Assembly (NCBI RefSeq): GCF_017353185.1
Contig: NZ_JAFMYV010000013.1
Span: forward strand, 62,001-126,000
DNA length: 64,000 bases
Direction: 5' to 3'
Origin: Fibrella rubiginis
GTDB taxonomy: Bacteria > Bacteroidota > Bacteroidia > Cytophagales > Spirosomataceae
Positions 18,901 through 26,640 of the stretch are shown here, piece after piece. How positions within the stretch are numbered: position 1 is the first letter of the stretch; each line of letters starts with the position of its first letter. The position numbers and the translations under genes were made by a program. Below the pieces are notes generated by a model. It ran no database searches and was not told the DNA's origin. It worked only from the letters and a program-made list of their open reading frames with translations.

Positions 18901-20342
18901 GCTTTTTGCCGATGGCTTTGGCAACCACCGCCGGTGCGGAGGTGCAACGTCCTTTAGCAACTGTCGTGATCGGCGGGTTGGTATCAGCTACGCTCCTAAC
19001 CTTGCTGGTATTGCCGTGTCTGTACTGGTGGGAGCAAACTGGTTTCGGGAAACGCAAAGTTGGCAGGACACCCGCTATGGCGAGTAAACTAGTTAGTTTA
19101 CTGTTGATCGGAACGCTGATTGTGGTGGAAATAAATACGGCGAAAGCGCAGATACCCCAATTAGCTACAAGCCCTCTAACGCTCGACGCGGCTTTACAAC
19201 AGGCTATCGCCAACAACGGTACAAGTCGCATCAGTACGCTGGGCGTTGCGCAGCAGCAAACCGGTCGCCGGGCGGCCCGCGAAATCGGGGCTACCAGTTT
19301 CGGATGGACCGGTGGGCAGTACAACAGCATCAACTTCGACAACAACTTTACCGTTACTCAAACCCTGCCGAATCCAAAACTGGTGCGCCAACTAGGCCGA
19401 CTCGCCGATGCGAACGTCACGGGCGCGGAAGCACAGGGGCGGCTCACGCAGAACGGCTTACGAGCGCAGGTGAAAGCGGCCTACTTCGATTTATTGTACC
19501 TGGCCGAACGACGGCGGTTGCTGTGGGCGCAGGACAGCCTGCTGGTAGCATTTCGGTCGGCTACGGAGCTGCGGCAACGTACCGGTGAAGGCACGGCGGT
19601 GGAAGTTGCCACGGCGACCAACCAGCTGGGCGAGATTCGTAATGCACTGGCGCAAACCGAAGCCGACCGACAAATTGCCCTGAGTCGGCTACAAACGTTG
19701 CTCAACACCGACGGCCCCGTCAGTTTATCCGACTCAACGCTCACGCGCCGGACGTTACCCGCCCTGACCGACTCGGCTACGCTGGCTCAAACGCCCGAAC
19801 TGACTTTGTTGCGGCAGCAGATCGACATAGCGGCCCGCCAAACCGATGTCGAGCAGGCCCGGCTGCTTCCCTCCTTCTCAGTGGGTTATTTCAATCAGTC
19901 GCTCATCGGTACGTACCTGGTTGGTCAGCAGGAGGTGTACTATGGAGGAGGTCGGCGATTCCAAGGGTTGACGGCGGGCGTAGCTATTCCAATCTTCCGA
20001 AAACCGCAGCAGGCTCGCGTGGAAGCCGCCCGGCTGGGGCAGCAGGTCGGCGAAGCCACACTGGCTCTGACCCAACGCAATTTGCAGGGTGAGCTAAGGG
20101 CCACCATCCAGGAAATTTGGAAGCTGCAAAGTTCGCTCACGTACTATGAACAAACGGGATTGCCAACCGCCCGGCTGCTGGCCGACAAAGCCGGTGTGGC
20201 CTTTCGGGCGGGTGAAATTGGCTACCTCCAGTATTCGCAGGCCATCACGCAGGCTTATCAAACGCGCGCCAGTTACGTCGACGTACTGGGGGCGTACAAT
20301 CAAACTGTCATTCGCTTAGAACAACTGCTGGGCTTACCCTAA
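15936..20342 (+). CDS. CusA/CzcA heavy-metal RND pump fused to a TolC-like outer membrane factor
   Basis: 1468 residues from ATG at 15936; an in-frame ATG at 15912 is less typical. Residues 1-1040 are an RND heavy-metal pump: N-terminal MLDRIIHFSIQNKLIIGLFT, LPDITNNQVQVIT, and the acidic membrane motif IDFGLIVDGAVIIVE. Residues 1048-1070 (MASKLVSLLLIGTLIVVEI, ending AKAQ) look like an internal signal peptide, and residues 1080-1468 resemble a TolC/CzcC outer membrane factor (repeated helical pattern, AYFDLLYLAERRRLL, GVAIPIF). The fusion is known in Bacteroidetes. How one chain serves both membranes is unclear; cleavage or internal initiation at 19077 is possible. Confidence 0.9.
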   Translation: MLDRIIHFSIQNKLIIGLFTLALVIWGSYSLSRLPIDALPDITNNQVQVITQSPALSAPDVERLISFPIEQTMATLPDLVEVRSISRFGLSVVTIVLQDNVDIYLARQQVFERLQQARSQIPADAGNPELAPVTTGLGEIYQYVLRAKPGYEKRYPAMELRSIQDWIVRRQLLGTKGVADVNSFGGFLKQYEVAVDPQRLRASGVTMDDLFTALQKNNRNTGGAYIDRRPNAYFIRSEGLISTMADIGKIMVRRNPNGTPVLVRDVAQVGLGSAVRYGAMTRNGEGEVVGAIVLMLKGANSSQVIGNVKQRIEQIKKSLPEGVEIHAFLDRTKLVNRAIGTVQKNLIEGALIVIFVLVLLLGNWRAGLVVASVIPLAMLFAVSLMNLFGVSGNLMSLGAIDFGLIVDGAVIIVEATLHHIALKNYRHSLSQAQMDEEVYESASRIRSSAAFGEIIILIVYLPILALEGVEGKMFRPMAQTVAFAILGAFILSLTYVPMASALLLSKKPVKEGTRTISDRIMGVFHRLYDPAIRWTLGHRGLVVGLSVGLFAVALFIFSRLGGEFIPQLDEGDFAVETRLMTGASLGQTIDASLQAGNILKENFPEVVEVIGKVGAGEIPTDPMPIEAIDVMVILKDRSEWTSASSREELAEKMQEKLNQIPGVSFGFLQPIQMRFSELISGVKQDIAIKLYGEDLNVLADYAARIGRVVSAVPGAEDLYVEQVSGLSQIVVNYDRDALARFGLSIEDANRYLQAAFAGSSAGLVYEGERRYDLVVRLQQQSRQRLEDVQNLLVTTVDGQAVPLGQLAYVSFQNSVNQIQREDAKRRIIVAFNVRGRDVESVVNELQRKLDAQIKLPVGYYVTYGGQFQNLQEAKDRLSIAVPVALGLIFLLLFFTFGSVRQSLLIFSAIPLSAIGGVIALWLRDMPFSISAGVGFIALFGVAVLNGIVLIGEFNHLKAESELDLRDRILQGTATRLRPVMMTALVASLGFLPMALATTAGAEVQRPLATVVIGGLVSATLLTLLVLPCLYWWEQTGFGKRKVGRTPAMASKLVSLLLIGTLIVVEINTAKAQIPQLATSPLTLDAALQQAIANNGTSRISTLGVAQQQTGRRAAREIGATSFGWTGGQYNSINFDNNFTVTQTLPNPKLVRQLGRLADANVTGAEAQGRLTQNGLRAQVKAAYFDLLYLAERRRLLWAQDSLLVAFRSATELRQRTGEGTAVEVATATNQLGEIRNALAQTEADRQIALSRLQTLLNTDGPVSLSDSTLTRRTLPALTDSATLAQTPELTLLRQQIDIAARQTDVEQARLLPSFSVGYFNQSLIGTYLVGQQEVYYGGGRRFQGLTAGVAIPIFRKPQQARVEAARLGQQVGEATLALTQRNLQGELRATIQEIWKLQSSLTYYEQTGLPTARLLADKAGVAFRAGEIGYLQYSQAITQAYQTRASYVDVLGAYNQTVIRLEQLLGLP

Positions 20343-20366
20343 GACAACCGCTTCGGCGTTCCAATC

Positions 20367-21620
20367 ATGAAACGAATTTTGTATAGTATCAGCCTGTTGT
20401 GGCTGCTTACCGGGTGCGGTGATACCGCCCAAAAAGAAAGTGAGACAACGGCGGAGGCAAAATCGGCGGCTGAAAAAGCCCATGAAGAAGCCCCAACAGA
20501 CATCGTGGAACTGACCGATGATCAGATCCGCATCGGGGCTATCAGCACAGGCCAGATCGAGTACCGCAACCTGGGTCAGCTTCTACAAGTCAATGGCCGA
20601 TTGGCCGCTCCCGCCCAGAGCCAGGTAGCCATTACCGCCCTGCAAGGAGGTTTTGTGCGGAGCCTACCGCTATTACCCGGTCAACCGGTTCGCAAAGGGC
20701 AGGTGCTGGCTCGCATCGAGAACCCAGACCTAGTGCAGTTTCAGCAGGACTACGCTGAAAACCATAGCCGCCTGACGTACCTGGATGCCGAGTACGCCCG
20801 CCAAAAAGAACTGAGTGAGCAAAACGTGAGTGCGCTGAAAGTGTTTCAGCAAACAGCCTCGGAGCGCAATCAGGTACGTTCCCGCCTGGGTGGCCTGGCG
20901 CAGCGGTTGCGGCTGGTAGGGTTATCGCCCCAAGCCGCGTTGGATGGTAAATTTAGTGCTACCTACGTCGTCATAGCACCGGTATCGGGCATCGTGACCG
21001 ACGTACCTGCCACAGTAGGCCAGTATGTGCAGCCCGCCGATATCATGGCCCGGCTTACCAGTAGTCAGGGTCTGTACGCTGAATTAACGGTATTTGAAAA
21101 AGACTTGCCCCAGCTACGGGAGGGCCAGCGGGTTAGCCTCCGGCTCAACAACGAAGGTGGTCGGGAGCGGAGTGGGCGCATCACTTACATCAACCGAACC
21201 ATCGAAGCCGACCGGTCAGTCCGGGTCGTGGCCCGGCTCGATCAGCCGGATACTCGTTTGGCTCCTAATACCTTTTTGAAAGCTACCTTGGATCTAGGCG
21301 ACAGCCGGGTAACGGCCCTGCCCGAAGGGGCCATTGTATCGGCAGAAGGCAAGGATTACATTTTCATTGCCACCGACAAACGGGCATCCGAACGCCACGA
21401 CGGTTCGGCGACTCAGCACAAGGAAGGTCAAATGGAGCAGCACGGTACAACATTTAAGCAAATTCCGGTGCGCCGGGGCGTGACAGAAGGCGGCTATTCG
21501 CAGGTGACACTACCCGGCACGCTCGATTTGAGCAAGGTAAAGGTGGTGGTGAAAGGCGCGTTTGCTGTCCTCTCGCAACTCCAGGCCGCCGGTGGCGAAG
21601 AGGAAGGTCACGGCCATTAA
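20367..21620 (+). CDS. RND efflux periplasmic adaptor (CusB/CzcB-like lipoprotein)
   Basis: 417 residues. A lipobox LLTGC is near residue 17. Early residues are Glu/Lys/Ala-rich; then comes the barrel-sandwich lipoyl-like half LLPGQPVRKGQVLARIENPDL, a helical hairpin with QDYAEN and RQKELSEQNVSALK, the second lipoyl half (APVSGIVTD), and beta-barrel parts. A His-rich end HGSATQHKEG... and GEEEGHGH could bind metal. It links the fused pump to the outer membrane. Confidence 0.88.
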   Translation: MKRILYSISLLWLLTGCGDTAQKESETTAEAKSAAEKAHEEAPTDIVELTDDQIRIGAISTGQIEYRNLGQLLQVNGRLAAPAQSQVAITALQGGFVRSLPLLPGQPVRKGQVLARIENPDLVQFQQDYAENHSRLTYLDAEYARQKELSEQNVSALKVFQQTASERNQVRSRLGGLAQRLRLVGLSPQAALDGKFSATYVVIAPVSGIVTDVPATVGQYVQPADIMARLTSSQGLYAELTVFEKDLPQLREGQRVSLRLNNEGGRERSGRITYINRTIEADRSVRVVARLDQPDTRLAPNTFLKATLDLGDSRVTALPEGAIVSAEGKDYIFIATDKRASERHDGSATQHKEGQMEQHGTTFKQIPVRRGVTEGGYSQVTLPGTLDLSKVKVVVKGAFAVLSQLQAAGGEEEGHGH

Positions 21621-21650
21621 GTGCTTTTATTTAATCAATATGAATTAGAC

Positions 21651-22448
21651 ATGACCCCCTTATTCCAGCAAATCATCACCTATGCGCTGCTACCGACCGT
21701 TGCCCTGACCGGTGGGGGGGTGGTTGCTCTGTTCATTCGCTTTAGCGCGCAGGTACGTTCGGCTATCCTGCACTTTGCGGCAGGTGTCGTTTTTTCAGTG
21801 GTGGCGGTCGAAATCCTGCCCGATGTGGTGCGGTTGCATGACCCTCTACTGACGGCCGTTGGCTTTGGCGCAGGTATTGGTCTCATGCTACTGATTCGGC
21901 GATTGGCCCAATCGCCGAAAGAAGCCCCAACTAAGTTGGAAGCGGCAACGGGGCATACAAATTCAACAGATAAGCAGTCAGGCGAAGCCACGCCGGATAT
22001 GGTATCGCCGGGTGCTTTCTCAATAGCGTTTCTGCTGGCAATTGGCATAGATATCCTCATTGACGGACTACTGCTCGGTATTGGCTTCGCAGCCGGGGCC
22101 AAAGAAGGTATTTTGTTGGCATTTGCACTGGCGGTCGAGGTGCTTTCGCTGGGACTAGCCACGGCTACTTCCTTATCCGGGGACGGCGTACCACGTTCCC
22201 GAATCGTTTGGCTGTTGTTGGGTTTGTCACTTTTATTCTTCATTAGCACGGTAGTTGGAGCGACGTTACTTTACAACCTGCCTGAAACGGGCTTAGATGT
22301 GGTGCTGTCGTTCGGGCTAGCTGCCCTCTTGTTTTTAGTCACGGAAGAACTGCTGGTTGAGGCCCATGAAACGGACGAAAAACCGTGGATGACCGCTACG
22401 TTTTTCGCTGGATTTCTTTTGTTTCTAATTCTGGGCATGGTAGCCTAA
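21651..22448 (+). CDS. ZIP-family metal transporter
   Basis: 265 residues from ATG at 21651; a GTG at 21621 is possible but gives an untypical start. It has about eight membrane helices, with a central polar loop (about residues 90-130). FAAGVVFSVVAVEILPD and GIDILIDGLLLGIGFAAG near the middle resemble ZIP helices with metal-binding acidic residues. ZIP proteins usually move divalent metals into the cytoplasm, so its place among exporters is notable. Direction cannot be judged from sequence. Confidence 0.72.
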   Translation: MTPLFQQIITYALLPTVALTGGGVVALFIRFSAQVRSAILHFAAGVVFSVVAVEILPDVVRLHDPLLTAVGFGAGIGLMLLIRRLAQSPKEAPTKLEAATGHTNSTDKQSGEATPDMVSPGAFSIAFLLAIGIDILIDGLLLGIGFAAGAKEGILLAFALAVEVLSLGLATATSLSGDGVPRSRIVWLLLGLSLLFFISTVVGATLLYNLPETGLDVVLSFGLAALLFLVTEELLVEAHETDEKPWMTATFFAGFLLFLILGMVA

Positions 22449-22472
22449 TCCCAGTTTCTAACGCGACATCTA

Positions 22473-23126
22473 ATGAGCCACAAAAAAGCTTATAAACCCA
22501 GATTAACCGCCTTATCCCGGTCGCTGATTGCCCTTGCCGTTGGTGGTTCAGTGTGGCTACTGACAGCAGGTCGGTTGGGTTGGCAAACACGATTGCTGTT
22601 GGGATGGGTAGCCTACGCGGTGACCGTGCTGGTATTGATCTGGCTGATTATTATGCGGGCTGATGCCAAAGAGACGGCTCAGCGGGAAGACGAAAGCCGA
22701 CCGGCTATTTTTCTTTTCACGGTTGGTGGGGCTTTGGTAAGCCTGGTGGCCGTAATCATTCTATTGGGCACAGTCAAGGGCTTGTCGTCCTCCGAAGCCA
22801 CGCGACACGTAATCCTGTCGGGAATAACCGTGGTTAGTTCGTGGGTATTGACGCACAGCATCTTTACGCTGCACTATGCCCGTTTATACTATGATCCTGA
22901 CAAGACGGAACGAGTTGGTGGTCTGGACTTTCCGGGAGATGAACCACCCGATTACCTTGATTTTGCCTACTACTCGTTTGTGATCGGCATGACGTTTCAG
23001 GTATCGGACGTAGCCATTACGGCCAAACCAATTCGGCGGCTGACCCTGTTGCATAGCGTTCTGTCTTTTGCCTTCAACACGCTCATTATCGCGTTGACAA
23101 TCAATACGCTGTCCGGTCTGTTATGA
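22473..23126 (+). CDS. DUF1345 membrane protein
   Basis: 217 residues with about five membrane helices. The segment YLDFAYYSFVIGMTFQVSDV is the recognisable DUF1345 signature, preceded by HSIFTLHYARLYY. Function of the family is not established. It sits between the ZIP-like and NiCoT-like genes, 24 and 19 nt apart, so it belongs to the metal operon transcriptionally. Confidence 0.8.
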   Translation: MSHKKAYKPRLTALSRSLIALAVGGSVWLLTAGRLGWQTRLLLGWVAYAVTVLVLIWLIIMRADAKETAQREDESRPAIFLFTVGGALVSLVAVIILLGTVKGLSSSEATRHVILSGITVVSSWVLTHSIFTLHYARLYYDPDKTERVGGLDFPGDEPPDYLDFAYYSFVIGMTFQVSDVAITAKPIRRLTLLHSVLSFAFNTLIIALTINTLSGLL

Positions 23127-23145
23127 CGTACAACCCAACTAAACG

Positions 23146-23787
23146 ATGGATGCGATCTTTATCGGAAGCCTGACACTAAGCCTGTTGCACGCCCTAATAC
23201 CCAGCCATTGGCTGCCCTTCGTAACTATCGGGCAAACCGAGCGGTGGAGTCTGCGGCAGACGCTCACCGTCACGGCTATTGCGGGACTGGCTCATACCGT
23301 CAGTACCACCCTGCTGGGCGTACTGGTGAGTCTGGCGGGGTGGCAACTGGCCGAGAATTATCACGACCTGTCGGAGCGGGCTATTCCACTGCTTCTGTTG
23401 GCGTTAGGTATCTGGTATTTGATGCAACACCTGCGGCACCGGCATGTTCACGATCACATTGATGCTGGGTCGGTCCGTAAGCACCGTTCCTTCTCAGCCC
23501 TGCTGTTGTCGCTGGTACTGGCGATGTTTCTGTCACCCTGTCTGGAGATCGAAACCTACTTCCTCAGCGCAGGTGCGAAGGGCTGGGCAGCGGTGTGGCT
23601 GGTGGCCCTCATCTATAACACCATCACGCTATCGGGAATGCTCCTGATGGTCATGCTCGGACGACGGGGTTTGCAGCAAGTCAACGCGCACTGGCCTGGC
23701 GCGGCCCGGTTCGAGCACAACGAGAACCTGATTACCGGCCTGACCCTAGTCGGGCTGGCACTAGTCAATTTTTTCATCGAATTCTGA
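23146..23787 (+). CDS. Integral membrane protein, NiCoT/UreH-like
   Basis: 213 residues with about six membrane helices. SLLHALIPSHWLPF near the start and AGLAHTVSTTLLG resemble the H-x4-D/P-type and GHxxxxxL motifs of nickel/cobalt or UreH/TauE-type transporters. A His-rich cytoplasmic loop (HLRHRHVHDHIDAG, near 96-108) fits metal handling. No database check possible, so the family remains tentative. It is followed 8 nt later by the P-type ATPase. Confidence 0.55.
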   Translation: MDAIFIGSLTLSLLHALIPSHWLPFVTIGQTERWSLRQTLTVTAIAGLAHTVSTTLLGVLVSLAGWQLAENYHDLSERAIPLLLLALGIWYLMQHLRHRHVHDHIDAGSVRKHRSFSALLLSLVLAMFLSPCLEIETYFLSAGAKGWAAVWLVALIYNTITLSGMLLMVMLGRRGLQQVNAHWPGAARFEHNENLITGLTLVGLALVNFFIEF

Positions 23788-23795
23788 CCAATAAC

Positions 23796-25814
23796 ATGGC
23801 ACAAAATCATAACGATCCGGCGTTTCGGCGCGACCACGATGCCGATGGGCATGACCACGATCACGACCACGACGATGTGGAGCTGATCGAGGAGGGCACT
23901 ACCCCGGCTGCGGATGCTGCTCCGGCAAAAAAAGGCCCAGAACAAACCTGGCGCACCTATGCCCCGGCTATTAGTAGTTTGGTGTTGCTGCTGAGCGGTA
24001 TCGCCCTGGATAAGTACGCTACCGGTTGGTTCAAAGACCCTGTACGGCTTATCTGGTACATTGTAGCGTATCTGCCCGTTGGCTGGCCGGTGCTACGTAG
24101 GGCGTGGAGCAGCAGTATCCGGGGTGATGTCTTCACCGAATTTTTCCTGATGAGCGTAGCCACCCTCGGCGCGTTTGCCATTCGCGAATACCCAGAAGGG
24201 GTAGCCGTAATGCTGTTTTACACCATCGGCGAGTTGTTTCAGGATGCCGCCGTGCTGCGGGCGCGTCGGTCGATCAAGGCCCTGCTCGACGTGCGGCCCG
24301 ATGAAGTGACGGTGCTCAAAGAGGGGAAAGCGCAGGTAGTGAAGGCTGCGACCGTAGCGGTGGGGGATGTCGTACAGATCAAGCCGGGCGAGAAGGTCGG
24401 GCTGGACGGAACCATGCGTTCCAGTGCCGGTACGTTCGATACGGCAGCCCTAACGGGTGAAAGCGTTCCGCGCACTATCGAAAAAGGAGAAGCCGTTTTG
24501 GCCGGCATGATTAACCGCCAATCGCTGATCGAGATGGACGTAACGACTCCTTATCAAGACTCCAAGCTGTCCCGTATTCTAAAGTTAGTGCAGCAGGCAA
24601 CGGGTCGCAAAGCCCAGACGCAGGAATTCATTGCCCGCTTCGCTAAAGTTTACACGCCCATTATCTGTTTACTAGCGGTATTAATCACCGTCGTACCCTA
24701 TTTCTTCGTGGCCGATTACCGCTTTGCCGACTGGCTCTACCGGGGTTTGGTGTTTTTGGTCATTGGTTGCCCCTGTGCATTGGTTATCTCTATACCGCTC
24801 GGCTACTTCGGCGGTATCGGAGCCGGGTCGCGGCAAGGTATACTATTCAAAGGCTCGGTATTTTTAGACCTGATGACCCAGCTTAAAACGGTCGTTATGG
24901 ATAAAACGGGTACGTTGACCAAAGGAGTGTTCAAGGTACAGGAAGTGAAGGCAGTGGGCATAGAGTCAGTCCAATTGGCTCGGCTGACGGCGGCTTTGGA
25001 AAGTAAATCGACCCACCCGGTAGCCACCGCAATTTTAGACTATGTAGAAACTGGATACGATGCGGTGTCAGTTGATGAGGTTGAAGAAATAGCCGGTCAT
25101 GGGCTGAAAGGCCGGGTTGACGGTAAAGAGATGTTGGCCGGTAACGCCAAGCTGCTTCGGAAGTTCAACGTAGCGTTCGACGAGGCCCTAACCAAGATTC
25201 CCTACACCATCGTGATGACGGCCATCGATGGCCAATTTGCGGGCTACTTCACCATTGCCGACGAAGCCAAGCCCGATGCCATAAAGGCAGTAGCTCGCCT
25301 GAAAGCCGAAGGCATCCGCACCGTGATGCTGTCGGGTGATAAAAGCGCAGTAGTCGAAGCGGTCGCTAAACAAGTGGGGGTAGACGAATGGCACGGCGAT
25401 CTGTTGCCCGAAGATAAAGTAACGCAGGTCGAGCGGCTCAAAGCCGAATTGGCCGGTAATACAAAGGCAAAGCTGGCGTTCGTGGGTGACGGCGTGAACG
25501 ACGCACCGGTGGTGGCCTTGGCCGACGTAGGCATGGCGATGGGGGGCTTAGGCTCCGATGCGACCATCGAAACCGCCGATGTAATTATTCAAAACGACGA
25601 GCCGTCCAAGATTGCCACCGCTATTGAGATTGGCCGGGCCACACGGCGAATTGTGTGGCAAAACATTACCCTCTCGCTGGTAGTAAAAGGCATCGTACTG
25701 GTATTGGGGGCTGGTGGCCTGGCCACGATGTGGGAAGCAGTCTTCGCCGATGTGGGTGTGGCAATGCTGGCTATTTTGAACGCCGTGCGGGTGCAAAATC
25801 TCAAGTTCAATTGA
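23796..25814 (+). CDS. P1B-type ATPase (Zn/Cd/Pb class)
   Basis: 672 residues. The N-terminus has no CxxC HMA domain; instead residues 10-30 are His/Asp-rich (HDADGHDHDHDHDD). The transport motif is C325-P-C327, the phosphorylation site is DKTGT with D369, and the ATP-domain HP motif is STHPVA. GDGVNDAP and a C-terminal FADVGVAML with the Asp typical of ZntA complete the P1B-2 pattern. Likely role: ATP-driven export of zinc, cadmium or lead from the cytoplasm to the periplasm, feeding the RND pump. The stop is followed by a convergent terminator region. Confidence 0.93.
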   Translation: MAQNHNDPAFRRDHDADGHDHDHDHDDVELIEEGTTPAADAAPAKKGPEQTWRTYAPAISSLVLLLSGIALDKYATGWFKDPVRLIWYIVAYLPVGWPVLRRAWSSSIRGDVFTEFFLMSVATLGAFAIREYPEGVAVMLFYTIGELFQDAAVLRARRSIKALLDVRPDEVTVLKEGKAQVVKAATVAVGDVVQIKPGEKVGLDGTMRSSAGTFDTAALTGESVPRTIEKGEAVLAGMINRQSLIEMDVTTPYQDSKLSRILKLVQQATGRKAQTQEFIARFAKVYTPIICLLAVLITVVPYFFVADYRFADWLYRGLVFLVIGCPCALVISIPLGYFGGIGAGSRQGILFKGSVFLDLMTQLKTVVMDKTGTLTKGVFKVQEVKAVGIESVQLARLTAALESKSTHPVATAILDYVETGYDAVSVDEVEEIAGHGLKGRVDGKEMLAGNAKLLRKFNVAFDEALTKIPYTIVMTAIDGQFAGYFTIADEAKPDAIKAVARLKAEGIRTVMLSGDKSAVVEAVAKQVGVDEWHGDLLPEDKVTQVERLKAELAGNTKAKLAFVGDGVNDAPVVALADVGMAMGGLGSDATIETADVIIQNDEPSKIATAIEIGRATRRIVWQNITLSLVVKGIVLVLGAGGLATMWEAVFADVGVAMLAILNAVRVQNLKFN

Positions 25815-25823
25815 TAAACGTGT

Positions 25824-25896
25824 CGCGTTCCATCGTCACTACTAAGAAAGGCTGATGACGATGGAACGCGGCAGGATACAGATGCCTCCGCGTTTT
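25824..25896. terminator. Convergent hairpin region after the P-type ATPase
   Basis: A perfect 15-bp inverted repeat (25824-25838 with 25856-25870, 17-nt loop) overlaps a second hairpin (CGCGG 25867-25871 with CCGCG 25888-25892) followed by TTTT. It separates the convergent operons. The second hairpin is the likely plus-strand terminator; the 15-bp stem may serve either direction. Confidence 0.6.
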
Positions 25897-25902
25897 GCTT
25901 AC

Positions 25903-26640
25903 TCAACTCAGCCGGTGTTCTTTTCGCTGAAACGATGTGAATGCGACAAGAACAATCAACAAACCAAACAGAATCAGCGATGATCCTTGGGTACCAAAAC
26001 CAAGACCCCCTTTGTCAGTCGATTTAGTGAGCAGGTCACCAAAGGTGGCCCCAAACGGACGAGTCAGCACGAAGGCAATCCAGAACAGTACAACTGAAGA
26101 AATTCGGCTGAAATAGTGCGCCAGAATAACCAAACCGATTAACGAGCCAATCAGCAGCGCACCACCGCCGAAGCCCAATCCCGAATCATCAGCCAGGTAA
26201 TCACCCAAGGCTGTTCCCAGCGTATTGGAAACGAGAATAGCGGTCCAGTAAAAACTTTCGGGTCGGGCTGTTTTGATGTCTGTCACCGACAAACTTTTCT
26301 CCGACCGATACCACACCGCCAGAACAACTCCCAGCAGTACCACCAAAATGGCCGAGCCGGTTGCATAGCCAAGCCCAAGCGTTCGGTCCATATAGTCCGA
26401 CATCGTTGTCCCGGCGGTGCTAGTCGCTAAAATAACCGACCAGTAAAGGGCAGGTACGTAGCGTTTGGCGCGGAGTTGTAGCAGTAGAACAACCACAAAA
26501 AAACCAATCAGTATTAGCGAACTAAGGCCGTAGCCTACGTTCAGCGTCTGCGCCAATAGGTCACCTGCCGTTTCACCCAGCGTAGTGGCGCAGATTTTCA
26601 TGACCCAGAACAGCAGGGTGATTTCAGGTACTTTTTTCAT
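25903..26640 (-). CDS. COG4705-like membrane protein with four repeated units
   Basis: 245 residues and about eight membrane helices. A motif is repeated four times: TTLGETAGDLLA, TAGTTMSDYMDR, NTLGTALGDYLAD and RPFGATFGDLLTK, each followed by a GLGY/F-like segment. This is the pattern of the uncharacterised COG4705 membrane proteins. Its start overlaps the stop of the RND gene by 4 nt, so it is part of the same operon, last in order. It may be a metal- or cation-linked transporter, unproven. Confidence 0.65.
   Translation of the reverse strand: MKKVPEITLLFWVMKICATTLGETAGDLLAQTLNVGYGLSSLILIGFFVVVLLLQLRAKRYVPALYWSVILATSTAGTTMSDYMDRTLGLGYATGSAILVVLLGVVLAVWYRSEKSLSVTDIKTARPESFYWTAILVSNTLGTALGDYLADDSGLGFGGGALLIGSLIGLVILAHYFSRISSVVLFWIAFVLTRPFGATFGDLLTKSTDKGGLGFGTQGSSLILFGLLIVLVAFTSFQRKEHRLS

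Noticed and set aside
18545..19345. 266-residue antisense frame over the CusA-channel junction
   Set aside because: Ala/Arg/Ser-rich reverse reading; the plus-strand pump is continuous.
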